DNA of 23,601 nt, from the NCBI GenBank assembly GCA_015662815.1, contig DQTK01000013.1, forward strand, positions 1-23,601, read 5' to 3'. The notes below the pieces were generated by a model, which made no database searches, was not told where the DNA came from, and saw nothing but the letters and a program-made list of their open reading frames with translations. Shown here piece after piece: positions 1 through 7,589 of this stretch. This stretch comes from Aquifex aeolicus (GTDB lineage Bacteria > Aquificota > Aquificia > Aquificales > Aquificaceae). A program made the translations under genes and the position numbers. Within the stretch, counting starts at the first letter, position 1, and every line of letters starts with the position of its first letter.

Positions 1-77
1 CCCTCTAAAAATATTTCCCCGACAAATCTGTTTAAGCGTTTTATAAAGATGGCAGGAATTACAGGCGGAAGTACCAT
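1..77 (-). CDS. sfsA: SfsA family protein, N-terminal fragment (runs off the window)
   Basis: Reading leftwards from the ATG at 77-75 gives 25 codons before the window edge. The N-terminus has MVLPPVIPAI followed by FIKRLNRFVGEIFLE. This matches the start of the SfsA family (sugar fermentation stimulation protein homologues), whose members begin with a PP-x-x-x-A segment and then a conserved R-x-x-RF-x-x-x-(V/I)-x-(L/E) stretch. In E. coli SfsA is linked to maltose-gene expression and DNA binding, but the biochemical role of the family is poorly defined. The gene is divergent from fabZ with only 22 bp between the two start codons, so the promoters must overlap or lie inside the opposing genes. 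Only the N-terminus is visible, so the family call rests on about 25 residues. Confidence 0.7.
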   Translation of the reverse strand, partial: MVLPPVIPAIFIKRLNRFVGEIFLE

Positions 78-99
78 AAAAACATGTTAAAATATCATC

Positions 100-552
100 A
101 TGGATATTCAAGAAATAATGAATATTCTCCCCCATAGATATCCTATACTCCTCGTTGATAAAATCTTAGAAATAGAAGATGGGAAAAGGATTGTAGGTTT
201 AAAAAACGTTAGTGTTAATGAACCCGTATTTCAAGGACACTTTCCCGAATTTCCCCTATTTCCAGGTGTTTATATACTGGAAGCTATGGCTCAGGTGGGA
301 GGAATATTAATGATAAAATCCCTTAATCTCGAAATAGGGAAGTACGCTATTGTTTTTGCAGGAATAGATGGTGCACGTTTTAAAAGACCTGTTTATCCCG
401 GAGACCAGTTAATTTTAGAGTTAGAAGTGATTTCGCTTAAGAAAGTTTTATCCAAGATGAAGGGAGTGGCTAAAGTAAACGGAGAGATAGTTGCTGAAGC
501 TACGCTCCTCGCCGCAGCTAGAAAACTCGAAGATATTAAAAAGAATGTCTGA
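100..552 (+). CDS. fabZ: 3-hydroxyacyl-[acyl-carrier-protein] dehydratase FabZ
   Basis: This 150-residue protein is a cytoplasmic type II fatty-acid synthesis enzyme that dehydrates (3R)-hydroxyacyl-ACP to trans-2-enoyl-ACP. The hot-dog fold signature is intact: LPHRYP at 10-15, the catalytic histidine in QGHFPEFPLFPG (H47) and the catalytic acid in ILEAMAQ (E61). The usual Met of the GHFP-x-x-P-x-MPG motif is Phe54. Length is normal for FabZ (about 140-155 aa). No clear Shine-Dalgarno sequence precedes the ATG, and the 22-bp divergent gap to sfsA leaves little room for one. The 3' end overlaps the convergent cytochrome-assembly gene by 17 bp (536-552). The family call is firm. Confidence 0.95.
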   Translation: MDIQEIMNILPHRYPILLVDKILEIEDGKRIVGLKNVSVNEPVFQGHFPEFPLFPGVYILEAMAQVGGILMIKSLNLEIGKYAIVFAGIDGARFKRPVYPGDQLILELEVISLKKVLSKMKGVAKVNGEIVAEATLLAAARKLEDIKKNV

Positions 553-1294
553 AGAACAGTAGTGCTATAAGACTTAAAGCCGTTCCGGATAAGGAAAGAA
601 AGGATATATGAGAGGGTTTGAAAATCTTTAGTATGTACATATGGGATAGAAAAGCATAGTAAGTCCAAAGGAGAAGTGTTGTCAGAAGCTTAGTGTCGTT
701 AATCCAGTGAGTTCCCAAAAAGTCCTTAGCCCACAAGCTTCCAAATATTAAAGTCAAAGTCAAACCTATAAATCCTGCGATTATAAAGAATTTTTCAAGG
801 CTCTTGAGAATTCTCAGAGGTGCAAAGGGAATTTTCAAACTCTTTTCCTTTAATTTTTTCTCTACGAGAAGTTTGGCAAAAGACGTTAAACCTGCAAATA
901 TCAAGAAAGTGTAAGATAATCCGGCACTAAATATGTGAAGTATGTATAAGGGATTAGAGAACCCGAGTTTCTTCGAAGGAATTAATAGAACTGTAGTTAG
1001 AAAAGCTATAAAAGAAATTATTGTTCCGAATATAGAAAAGTTGTACTTTCTTGAGAAAATTACGAATATTAGGACGGATAGATTTCCTATAAATGAAAGC
1101 ATTCCGTAAATATCTCCGACGGGAAAGGTTTTTACCTGAACAAAATGTTCTATAAGGGAAAAAACGTAAAAGATAAATCCAGTTATAAGGAGCGTATAGG
1201 GAATTGTCTTTGTTTGCTTTGTTGTAAAGTTATTAAATAGGAATAGAATGAAAGCTAATAGGTAAGCAATAAGTGTTATAATCAGGGATACCAT
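536..1294 (-). CDS. CcsA/HemX-like cytochrome c assembly membrane protein
   Basis: This 252-residue, very hydrophobic protein has about eight predicted membrane segments. It resembles the CcsA/CcmC/HemX superfamily, which handles haem at the outer face of the inner membrane or is otherwise tied to haem and cytochrome c biogenesis. A haem-handling WWD-like region is recognisable near residues 185-220 (GSLWAKDFLGTHW followed by INDTK), then hydrophobic sequence ending in SHMY where CcsA proteins carry a conserved (L/S)H. The canonical motif has more tryptophans (WGxYWxWDPKE), so this copy is degenerate and sits closer to the HemX/YpjD branch. The ATG at 1294 lacks an obvious Shine-Dalgarno sequence. 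It is divergent from the SPOUT gene (42 bp) and convergent with fabZ (17-bp overlap). The family is likely; its exact role (haem transport or regulation of haem synthesis) is open. Confidence 0.7.
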   Translation of the reverse strand: MVSLIITLIAYLLAFILFLFNNFTTKQTKTIPYTLLITGFIFYVFSLIEHFVQVKTFPVGDIYGMLSFIGNLSVLIFVIFSRKYNFSIFGTIISFIAFLTTVLLIPSKKLGFSNPLYILHIFSAGLSYTFLIFAGLTSFAKLLVEKKLKEKSLKIPFAPLRILKSLEKFFIIAGFIGLTLTLIFGSLWAKDFLGTHWINDTKLLTTLLLWTYYAFLSHMYILKIFKPSHISFLSLSGTALSLIALLFFRHSF

Positions 1295-1336
1295 AGTTTT
1301 AATTTTAAGGGGAGAAGCGTTTATAATTCCTTATCT

Positions 1337-1912
1337 ATGATAAATAAAAATGTGTTTATCGCTCTTCTTCACTATCCCGCGATGGATAAAGAGAGAAAAA
1401 TAATAGTTACCTCCTTTACCACTATGGATTTGCACGATATAGCGAGGCCGGCGAGAGCGTATGAAATTAATAGGTTTTATATAGTCCAACCTATTGATGC
1501 TCAAAGGATAGTAATCAAAAGGCAGATAAATTATTGGTTATCCGAGGAAGGAAAAAGGTCAAATCCCACAAGATACGAAATCGTACAGTTAGTTAGGTTA
1601 GCTTACACCCTTGACGAAGTAATCGAAGATATTGAAAAGGAAAGAGGGAAAAGGCCAATAATAGTCGGAACAGACGCGAGAACCTATCCCAATACGGTTA
1701 AGTATTCCTGGCTAAATCGTGAAATAGAAAAAAGGGATAGAGATTGGTTGATTGTATTCGGAACAGGATACGGTATTCCACCGGATATGATGAATACATT
1801 CGATTACATATTGGAACCAATTTACGGTGCGGGAGACTGGAATCATCTCTCCGTAAGAAACGCTGTCGCGATAATTTTGGATAGGCTCTTCAGCAGAAAT
1901 AGGTGCGTCTGA
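1337..1912 (+). CDS. SPOUT-class SAM-dependent RNA methyltransferase (Methyltrn_RNA_4-like)
   Basis: This 191-residue protein resembles the small SPOUT (alpha/beta-knot) RNA methyltransferase group of thermophiles (Pfam Methyltrn_RNA_4 type). Supporting features are an N-terminal HYPAMDKERKIIVTSFTT segment, the core strands IIVGTDAR and LIVFGTGYGIPP, and a C-terminal knot region reading YGAGDWNHLSVRNAVAI. The N-H-L-S-V-R-N-A pattern there is the typical SAM-binding trefoil-knot helix start. It should methylate a tRNA or rRNA base in the cytoplasm, but the target cannot be deduced. It starts a plus-strand gene run: its TGA ends one base before the mraY ATG, so the two are probably translationally coupled. 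There is no strong Shine-Dalgarno before the ATG at 1337. In-frame Met16 is a possible later start, but residues before it look coding. Confidence 0.75.
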   Translation: MINKNVFIALLHYPAMDKERKIIVTSFTTMDLHDIARPARAYEINRFYIVQPIDAQRIVIKRQINYWLSEEGKRSNPTRYEIVQLVRLAYTLDEVIEDIEKERGKRPIIVGTDARTYPNTVKYSWLNREIEKRDRDWLIVFGTGYGIPPDMMNTFDYILEPIYGAGDWNHLSVRNAVAIILDRLFSRNRCV

Positions 1913-1913
1913 A

Positions 1914-2993
1914 ATGGTGTATCATGTCGCTTTACTTTTGAAAGAATACCTGTTTATTTTGAATGTCTTCAAGTACATAACTTTTAGGTCTTTCACCGCT
2001 ACTCTTGTAGCTTTTACTCTAATGCTTATACTTTCACCTTCCTTTATAGAGAGGCTTAAAAAGATACAAGGTTTATTCGGTGGGTATGTGAGAGAGTATA
2101 CGCCTCGGTCCCACGAAGTAAAGAAATACACACCCACGATGGGAGGAATTGTAATACTGATAGCTCTAATTCTTAGCTCTTTACTTTTAATGAGATGGGA
2201 TATAAAGTACACCTGGATAGTTTTGATTTCTCTGGTTTCCTTCGGTTTTATAGGATTGTGGGACGATTACGTTAAACTAAAAAACAAAAAAGGTATATCT
2301 ATAAAATCTAAATTTTTAGCTCAAGTGATATTTGCTGCCCTTATCTCAATCCTGATTTACTACTGGGCAGGAATAGAAACAAAGTTGTATTTTCCCTTCT
2401 TTAAAGAACTTTATTTAGATTTGGGAACTCTATATATTCCCTTCGCTGTTTTCGTAATAATTGGGAGTGCAAACGCTGTAAATTTAACAGATGGACTTGA
2501 CGGTCTTGCAATAGGTCCTGCTATGACAACCGCTACAGCACTGGGAGTGGTTGCGTACGTTGTAGGACATTCAAAAATAGCCCAATATTTGGGAGTCCCA
2601 TACGTACCTTATGCCGGAGAGCTGACTATATTTTGCTTTGCTTTAGTTGGTGCCGGATTAGGGTTTTTATGGTTCAACTCCTTCCCCGCTCAGATGTTTA
2701 TGGGAGATGTCGGAGCCCTCAGCATAGGAGCATCCTTGGGAACGGTAGCTTTACTTATAAAGTCCGAATTTATCTTTGCCGTAGCAGCCGGTGTTTTTGT
2801 TTTCGAAACAATTACCGTAATTCTCCAAGTTATTTACTTTAAGTGGACTAAAGGCAAGAGACTCTTCAAAAGAGCACCCTTTCATCATCATCTTGAGCTA
2901 AAGGGCCTCCCGGAGCCAAAGATAGTAGTTAGAATGTGGATAGCATCAATCCTGCTTGCGATAATTTCGCTCGCAATGCTAAAGTTAAGGTGA
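1914..2993 (+). CDS. mraY: Phospho-N-acetylmuramoyl-pentapeptide-transferase MraY
   Basis: MraY is an integral membrane enzyme that joins UDP-MurNAc-pentapeptide to undecaprenyl phosphate to form lipid I, the first membrane step of peptidoglycan synthesis. The 359-residue length equals the A. aeolicus enzyme, and about ten membrane helices are evident. The active-site residues known from the A. aeolicus structure are in place: D117-D118 in GLWDDYVKLKNKKG and D265 in FMGDVGAL. NAVNLTDGLDGLAIGP (188-203) and the HHH cluster in RAPFHHHLELKG are also present. It starts one base after the upstream SPOUT gene and its TGA overlaps the ATG of the next gene by one base (TGATG). It is separated from the usual mur/dcw cluster, a scattered arrangement typical of Aquifex. 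Confidence 0.97.
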   Translation: MVYHVALLLKEYLFILNVFKYITFRSFTATLVAFTLMLILSPSFIERLKKIQGLFGGYVREYTPRSHEVKKYTPTMGGIVILIALILSSLLLMRWDIKYTWIVLISLVSFGFIGLWDDYVKLKNKKGISIKSKFLAQVIFAALISILIYYWAGIETKLYFPFFKELYLDLGTLYIPFAVFVIIGSANAVNLTDGLDGLAIGPAMTTATALGVVAYVVGHSKIAQYLGVPYVPYAGELTIFCFALVGAGLGFLWFNSFPAQMFMGDVGALSIGASLGTVALLIKSEFIFAVAAGVFVFETITVILQVIYFKWTKGKRLFKRAPFHHHLELKGLPEPKIVVRMWIASILLAIISLAMLKLR

Positions 2994-3844
2994 TGAGAAA
3001 AATAAGGTCTTATGCGGAGCTGGTTAAGTTTGAGCATACAATTTTTGCTCTTCCCTTTGCCCTCGCCAGTGTAATCCTCCTTGTGGATAAGCTTCCTTCG
3101 TTTTGGAAAATAATTTGGATAATAGTTGCTCTGGTAAGTGCAAGAACGGTTGGAATGGCGTTTAATCGCCTTATAGATGAACCTTACGACAGGCTAAATC
3201 CGAGAACAAAAGAATGGCCCCTTGTAAGAGGTGAAGTAAGCAGAGAAGAAATCAAGAAGCTAATATTTATAAGCAGTACCGTTTTTATACTTGCTTCCTT
3301 TATGTTGAATTTTTTGGCTTTTTTATTATCACCGGTGGTTCTATTTTTACTTTGGTTTTACCCTCAAGCTAAAAGATTGACATACTATCCACATCTGGTT
3401 TTGGGAGCAGTTTATTTCTTAATACCCGTAGCAGTGGACATAGCTTTAAACGAAAGGATTTCCCTCACAGCTTTGCTCCTTGGTATAGCAATGGGATTTT
3501 GGGTTGCAGGATTTGACGTTCTGTACGCACTACAAGATTACGAGTTTGATAAAGAAGTAGGTTTAAAATCTATTCCGGTAAAATATGGCATTGAAGGAGC
3601 GTTGAAAACCGCAAAACTATTTCATCTTTTAACCTTTTTCACCTTACTTATTCTCGGAATTGTTCATACAAAACTGGGAGCATTATACTTCATAGGACTT
3701 ATTTTGATAGCGTTTTTCCTGATTTACGAACACAGTTTGATAAAACCTTGGGATTTGTCCAAAATAAATAAGGCATTCTTTACGGTAAACGGGTGGGTAA
3801 GCGTTATATTCTTCCTCATAGTTCTCTTCGACTTCTACATTTAG
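2993..3844 (+). CDS. UbiA-family polyprenyltransferase (possibly MqnP, quinone biosynthesis)
   Basis: This 283-residue membrane protein belongs to the UbiA superfamily of Mg-dependent aromatic prenyltransferases. Both aspartate motifs are present: N58-x3-D62-x3-D66 (FNRLIDEPYDRLNPRTKEWP) and D182-x3-D186 (LQDYEFDKEVG), with about eight hydrophobic helices between and around them. Members attach a polyprenyl chain to 4-hydroxybenzoate or a naphthoate. Because Aquifex uses a naphthoquinone rather than ubiquinone, I infer the MqnP (futalosine-pathway) role over UbiA proper, but the sequence alone does not prove this. The ATG at 2993 overlaps the mraY stop by one base and is preceded by AAGG. An in-frame upstream start inside mraY at 2936 is rejected. 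The 3' end overlaps the convergent Omp85 gene by 4 bp. Confidence 0.85.
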   Translation: MRKIRSYAELVKFEHTIFALPFALASVILLVDKLPSFWKIIWIIVALVSARTVGMAFNRLIDEPYDRLNPRTKEWPLVRGEVSREEIKKLIFISSTVFILASFMLNFLAFLLSPVVLFLLWFYPQAKRLTYYPHLVLGAVYFLIPVAVDIALNERISLTALLLGIAMGFWVAGFDVLYALQDYEFDKEVGLKSIPVKYGIEGALKTAKLFHLLTFFTLLILGIVHTKLGALYFIGLILIAFFLIYEHSLIKPWDLSKINKAFFTVNGWVSVIFFLIVLFDFYI

Positions 3845-6414
3845 AAGTACAAGTCTACGGTTATGTAAAACTTCAGCCTGCTGGGCTTTATCTTGGTATC
3901 GTCCAGCGGATAAGCAACGTCTCCCCTTATTAATCCTACTGGCGTTCTAAAACCTAACGAAAATCCTATATTCTTTTTCATGTTTTTATAAAGTTCACTA
4001 AACCTGTTGCCTGTTTTTCCAAACTCAAAGAAGGAAATAAGCTCTATGTTCTTTTTATAAATTAAAAAAATTTCTGGGCTTATATAGAGGAACTGTCTTC
4101 CCCCGTAAGGTCCACCTATACCTTCATAGGTATATCCTCTCATATTAAAGTAGCCTCCCAAAAAGAAGCGTTCAAATATCGGAGCCTTTTTTGACACATA
4201 GCCGTAAGAAGTTTTTAACCTTATTCCCCCCGTATCCATAAAAAGAGGCTTTTTCAGCTTCGTTGAAACTTCAAACTTCGAATAATTTCTTTTACCATAC
4301 GCTTTTGAAAAAGAAAGCTTTATTCTTTCCCTTACAAGAGATGTAAAGGTTAGTTTCTTGAAATTTCCCTCTCTTTCTTCCTCTCCTTCGGTTTTCGCCC
4401 TAAAGCTTGTAAAGGATAGGCTCACGAGACTTTTTGGATTGAAACGATATCCCAATGTATACGAAATTCCCTGAGAGTAGAGGTCGTAGAACTTATGATT
4501 TTCATAACTTTTAAAAAGTCTTAATTCGGTAAAGTAGTGACGGGAAAAAAAGAAATTATCCTTTAAAGAAAAGGAGTAAAGCTCAAACCTTTGGCTCTTC
4601 GTATACCTGTTATCGTTTATCAAGCCAATACCCAGCAAATTCCTCAGTGTAAGTCCTACATCTACTTTTATTCCTTCAAAGGTACTGTATCCAACAGATA
4701 GTTCAAAAGCACCCCTCTTGTTTTCCTGAACCGATATAAGTCTGTGAACCTTTTTACTTTCCCTGTCTATATAGTTATCGAGTCTTACGCTTCTGAATAT
4801 ACCGCTTTCCATTAAATTCCATACGCTTTCTTCTTCAGCATCCTTCAAAAATTTATCTGTTTTAACCAGCATATATTTGATTTCTTTTATCTTCGTTTTA
4901 TTAGCCCCGTAAACTATAGTTTCTCCGTAGCCATACCTTTTCCCCCTTTTGATTTTTATCGTGTATACAAAAACGATAGAATCACCCACTTTTTCCATCT
5001 TTATAGTTGTGTTAACCTGAGCATCGAAGTACCCCATTTCCCTCAACTTTCCGTGTATCTCTCTGTAAAGCTCATCGAGGAATTTGTAACTTAGGGTTGA
5101 TGGAAGCTTGTGGTTTACCCTTTGCTGCAATTCTTCAAATAATGTATCATTAATTTTTATTTCCGCAATAATGTATTTGAAACCTTTTTCGAATTTTGGA
5201 AAAATTTTTACAATTTTTTGCTTTTTATCTACATTCTCAATTACTTCTACTCGAGCGTTTATATACCCTATAGACTTTAATTCCTTTAGTTTTTCGTCTA
5301 CAAGTTTATGTATTTTTTCTTTATCGTAAGGAAAGGTGTATCTTTTACCTTCTAAAATTAATACAGCCCTATACCTATTTCCTTCTCTAATTTGGAATGT
5401 AACTATATTTTTGTGAAAAAAGTAATCTACACTTACATCAAAAAAACCCTTTTCCTCATAGAGTTTTTCTATTTTCTCTTTTACTTTTTCCAAAGTAAAT
5501 ATATCAAGTCCTATACTTTTTAAGTCAAAAAGCGAAAACAAAATTTTTTCCGAAAAAAAATTATTTCCTTTAAACTTTATATAAAATTTTTCTCCTTCAA
5601 AAACCTCGTATACAGGAACACCCACTTTTACATCTCCTATGATTGCCTTTAGAGTAGCCAATGGATGGTCTATTAAATTCTTAATTCCTAAGGAAAGTTT
5701 ATTCAGAAAATCTTCAGTTTCGGGAAAAAGAGCTTCCATAAATCTCTTTTTTAAAGTCTTACGCTTTACCTCTTTTAGGAATACAAAGCTTTGAAAGAAA
5801 CCTTTTCTCCTATAGTACTCCTCCAGTTTTTCTTCTGCATCTTCTACTCTTGATATATTAAAAACCCTTCCTATAACTAAACCTGAGGCATTTATAAGCT
5901 CCCTTTTACTTAACTTCTCTCTTCCTAAAAATTCCGCATCCCCTAAGAAATAAAGATTATTTTCCTCAATCTTTATCTTTATATACACTTCTCCCTTTCG
6001 GTTTATATCTATATCTACCCGTACCTTTGCTCCGAGAAAACCTATCCTCCTGTACGCTTGTAATAATATTTCCTCGAAGTTTTTCTCATCTACTATTATA
6101 AGCGGCATTCCCTCTTCTATACCCAGAATGTTCTTTATATCTCCATCTCTAAGGTATACGTTTCCTGTAATTTCTATCTTTTTAATAAGCGGGTATTTTT
6201 CTATATAGATGTACAGAGTGCTTCCATTGAGTTTATAATCGACCCTTTTAAACTCGGATATATCCCTGAGAATTTCTATTATCTTTTTGTAATTTTTTTC
6301 ATTAATTACTTTTAAAAAATTATTCTTCTTCAGAGGGTAATTGGTATGAAGCTTGACTTCAAAAGCAAAAGAAAGCCAGAATACCCCCCACAAAATTAGA
6401 AGAATTGTAGGCAT
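3841..6414 (-). CDS. bamA: Omp85/BamA-family outer-membrane assembly protein
   Basis: This 857-residue protein has a probable signal peptide (MPTILLILWGVFWLSFA, cleavage near 17-18). A long periplasmic region (about 20-570) carries repeated POTRA-like units, and a C-terminal beta-barrel (about 575-857) ends in an aromatic residue (LYF), as outer-membrane barrels do. Five POTRA helices end in the same pattern, aromatic/hydrophobic-x-x-x-G-(F/Y): RRIGFLGA, RRKGFFQS, EEKGFFDV, KSIGYINA and REMGYFDA. The barrel has the Omp85 loop-6 signature NMRGYTYEGIGG. The family inserts beta-barrel proteins into the outer membrane. The genes usually next to bamA (skp, lpxD, fabZ in many bacteria) are absent, so this could be a second Omp85 paralogue rather than the main BamA. 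The ATG at 6414 lies inside the 3' end of the truncated dehydratase ORF. Confidence 0.82.
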   Translation of the reverse strand: MPTILLILWGVFWLSFAFEVKLHTNYPLKKNNFLKVINEKNYKKIIEILRDISEFKRVDYKLNGSTLYIYIEKYPLIKKIEITGNVYLRDGDIKNILGIEEGMPLIIVDEKNFEEILLQAYRRIGFLGAKVRVDIDINRKGEVYIKIKIEENNLYFLGDAEFLGREKLSKRELINASGLVIGRVFNISRVEDAEEKLEEYYRRKGFFQSFVFLKEVKRKTLKKRFMEALFPETEDFLNKLSLGIKNLIDHPLATLKAIIGDVKVGVPVYEVFEGEKFYIKFKGNNFFSEKILFSLFDLKSIGLDIFTLEKVKEKIEKLYEEKGFFDVSVDYFFHKNIVTFQIREGNRYRAVLILEGKRYTFPYDKEKIHKLVDEKLKELKSIGYINARVEVIENVDKKQKIVKIFPKFEKGFKYIIAEIKINDTLFEELQQRVNHKLPSTLSYKFLDELYREIHGKLREMGYFDAQVNTTIKMEKVGDSIVFVYTIKIKRGKRYGYGETIVYGANKTKIKEIKYMLVKTDKFLKDAEEESVWNLMESGIFRSVRLDNYIDRESKKVHRLISVQENKRGAFELSVGYSTFEGIKVDVGLTLRNLLGIGLINDNRYTKSQRFELYSFSLKDNFFFSRHYFTELRLFKSYENHKFYDLYSQGISYTLGYRFNPKSLVSLSFTSFRAKTEGEEEREGNFKKLTFTSLVRERIKLSFSKAYGKRNYSKFEVSTKLKKPLFMDTGGIRLKTSYGYVSKKAPIFERFFLGGYFNMRGYTYEGIGGPYGGRQFLYISPEIFLIYKKNIELISFFEFGKTGNRFSELYKNMKKNIGFSLGFRTPVGLIRGDVAYPLDDTKIKPSRLKFYITVDLYF

Positions 6415-6575
6415 ACAGGCTCTATTTTAATGAGACCTGCAATTGCGTTTACAAGGAATATAGTTGTCTTCCAGTTCTTAGTGTTTATTTCCTTTACTAT
6501 AAAGTTTCCTTCATAGTTCCATCCTTCTAAATCTTTTAATCTTTCTTGTATTTCACCTTCACTAAGTACCCTCAT
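6396..6575 (-). pseudogene. Truncated pterin-4a-carbinolamine dehydratase (PCD) remnant
   Basis: A 59-codon ORF starts at the ATG at 6575-6573 and stops with TAA at 6398-6396. Its N-terminus (MRVLSEGEIQERLKDLEGW, then NYEGNFIVKEI and a WKTTIFLVNAIAGL helix) matches the first half of PCD/DCoH, which begins with an L-x-x-x-E-I-x-x-x-L-x-x-L-x-GW pattern and continues to FVN-x-(V/I)-A. Normal PCDs are about 95-105 residues and then carry the catalytic H-H-P motif and a C-terminal T-H-x-x-x-G-(I/L)-T segment. Here the similarity stops after NAIAGL and the reading frame ends in unrelated residues overlapping the Omp85 start. No H-H-P codons are visible in any frame nearby. I read it as a deletion remnant; a functional short protein is less likely. 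I recall a full-length PCD gene in this neighbourhood in A. aeolicus VF5. Confidence 0.65.
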
Positions 6576-6598
6576 GATTATAATTCTGTGCTGTAAAT

Positions 6599-7519
6599 TT
6601 AAGTATTTTTATGAGCAATACCGATGAGCTGTGTAAAATCGTTTATATTTTCCTCTTTCATAAATTTTCCTATCCCTTCAATCACCTTTAAAGGAGATAG
6701 AGGGTCGTAAAAGTTAGCGGTACCTATTTGAACTGCACTGGCACCCGCCATTACATGCTCCAACGCATCTTCCCAAGTTGTAATTCCCCCTACACCGATA
6801 ATAGGTATTACATCCCCGAACCTCTCGTAAACTTGATAAATCATTCTTACAGCTATTGGGAGAATGGCGGGCCCAGAAAGTCCACCTGTTTTGGTAGCTA
6901 AATCGGGTTTTTTCTTCCTTATATTTATCTTCATTCCTAAAAGTGTGTTTATTAAAACCAATCCTTCAGCTCCACTTTCTATACAGACCTTTGCAAATTC
7001 GGTTACATCGGTAACATTCGGAGATAGCTTAACCAGAAGTGGTTTTTTTATTCTCTTTTTAATACTTTCCACCAGCTTTCCCAGAACTATTGGGTCATGA
7101 CCGAAAACAATTCCACCTTTTTTTACGTTAGGACAGGAAACGTTCAGTTCGTAGGCAACTATTTTTTCCGCATCCTCGAGAGCAAGGCACACTTCTACGT
7201 ATTCCTCTTCGCTTTCTCCGAAAACGTTGGCTATAAACTTTGTATCCACATTTTTTATCTTTGGATATATATCTTTTAAGAACTTTTCAACTCCGGGATT
7301 TTGAAGTCCTATTGAATTTAGCATTCCACAGGGTGTTTCAGCTATCCTGGGTATATCGTTTCCCAGTCTTGGCTTTAGAGATAACCCCTTTGTAACTACT
7401 GCTCCGAGTTTCGATATATCGTAAATTTCTTGAGCTTCAACACCGTATCCAAATGTTCCGCTTGCAACCCATACAGGATTTTTAAACTTTACACCGAATA
7501 GCTCAATTTCCATGTTCAT
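6599..7519 (-). CDS. pyrD: Dihydroorotate dehydrogenase, class 1B catalytic subunit PyrD
   Basis: This 306-residue FMN enzyme oxidises dihydroorotate to orotate in pyrimidine synthesis, in the cytoplasm. The FMN-barrel motifs are clear: VASGTFGYG near the N-terminus, TPCGMLNSIGLQNPG, and the catalytic Cys129 in ELNVSCPNVKKGG. Cys at this position marks class 1, whereas class 2 enzymes have Ser. IIGVGGITTWEDA and GASAVQIGTANF, which bind the FMN phosphate, follow. The form without a long N-terminal membrane extension fits class 1B, which normally pairs with PyrK; no pyrK is in the window. A TTG at 7522 and ATGs at 7519 and 7513 are all possible starts. I chose 7519 by N-terminal length; none has a good Shine-Dalgarno sequence. 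A possible leader peptide ends eight bases upstream. Confidence 0.92.
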   Translation of the reverse strand: MNMEIELFGVKFKNPVWVASGTFGYGVEAQEIYDISKLGAVVTKGLSLKPRLGNDIPRIAETPCGMLNSIGLQNPGVEKFLKDIYPKIKNVDTKFIANVFGESEEEYVEVCLALEDAEKIVAYELNVSCPNVKKGGIVFGHDPIVLGKLVESIKKRIKKPLLVKLSPNVTDVTEFAKVCIESGAEGLVLINTLLGMKINIRKKKPDLATKTGGLSGPAILPIAVRMIYQVYERFGDVIPIIGVGGITTWEDALEHVMAGASAVQIGTANFYDPLSPLKVIEGIGKFMKEENINDFTQLIGIAHKNT

Positions 7520-7526
7520 CAAACTT

Positions 7527-7589
7527 TTATTTTATCCTCACTGGCCGGTTGTGAAGGGCAATTTCTCTGAATCCTTGCAGGATTTGCAC
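7527..7589 (-). CDS. Possible 20-codon leader peptide upstream of pyrD
   Basis: On the minus strand a long purine-rich Shine-Dalgarno-like tract (AGGAGGAGGTAAGG, 7610-7597) precedes a GTG at 7589-7587. This opens a 20-codon frame, translating as MQILQGFREIALHNRPVRIK, that closes with TAA at 7529-7527, eight bases before the pyrD ATG. The GTG lies 12 bases from the GGAGG core but only about 7 from the second GG, so spacing is acceptable but not ideal. An in-frame-with-nothing TTG-TAA pair sits closer to the tract. The peptide matches no family I know. It may be a translated leader coupled to pyrD, or the tract may belong to the plus-strand structured element instead. Confidence is low. Confidence 0.25.
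   Translation of the reverse strand: MQILQGFREIALHNRPVRIK

Noticed and set aside
2936..2992. N-terminal extension of the UbiA-family protein inside mraY
   Set aside because: The ATG at 2993 gives a normal UbiA N-terminus and a typical one-base overlap; the extension would be encoded within the conserved end of mraY.
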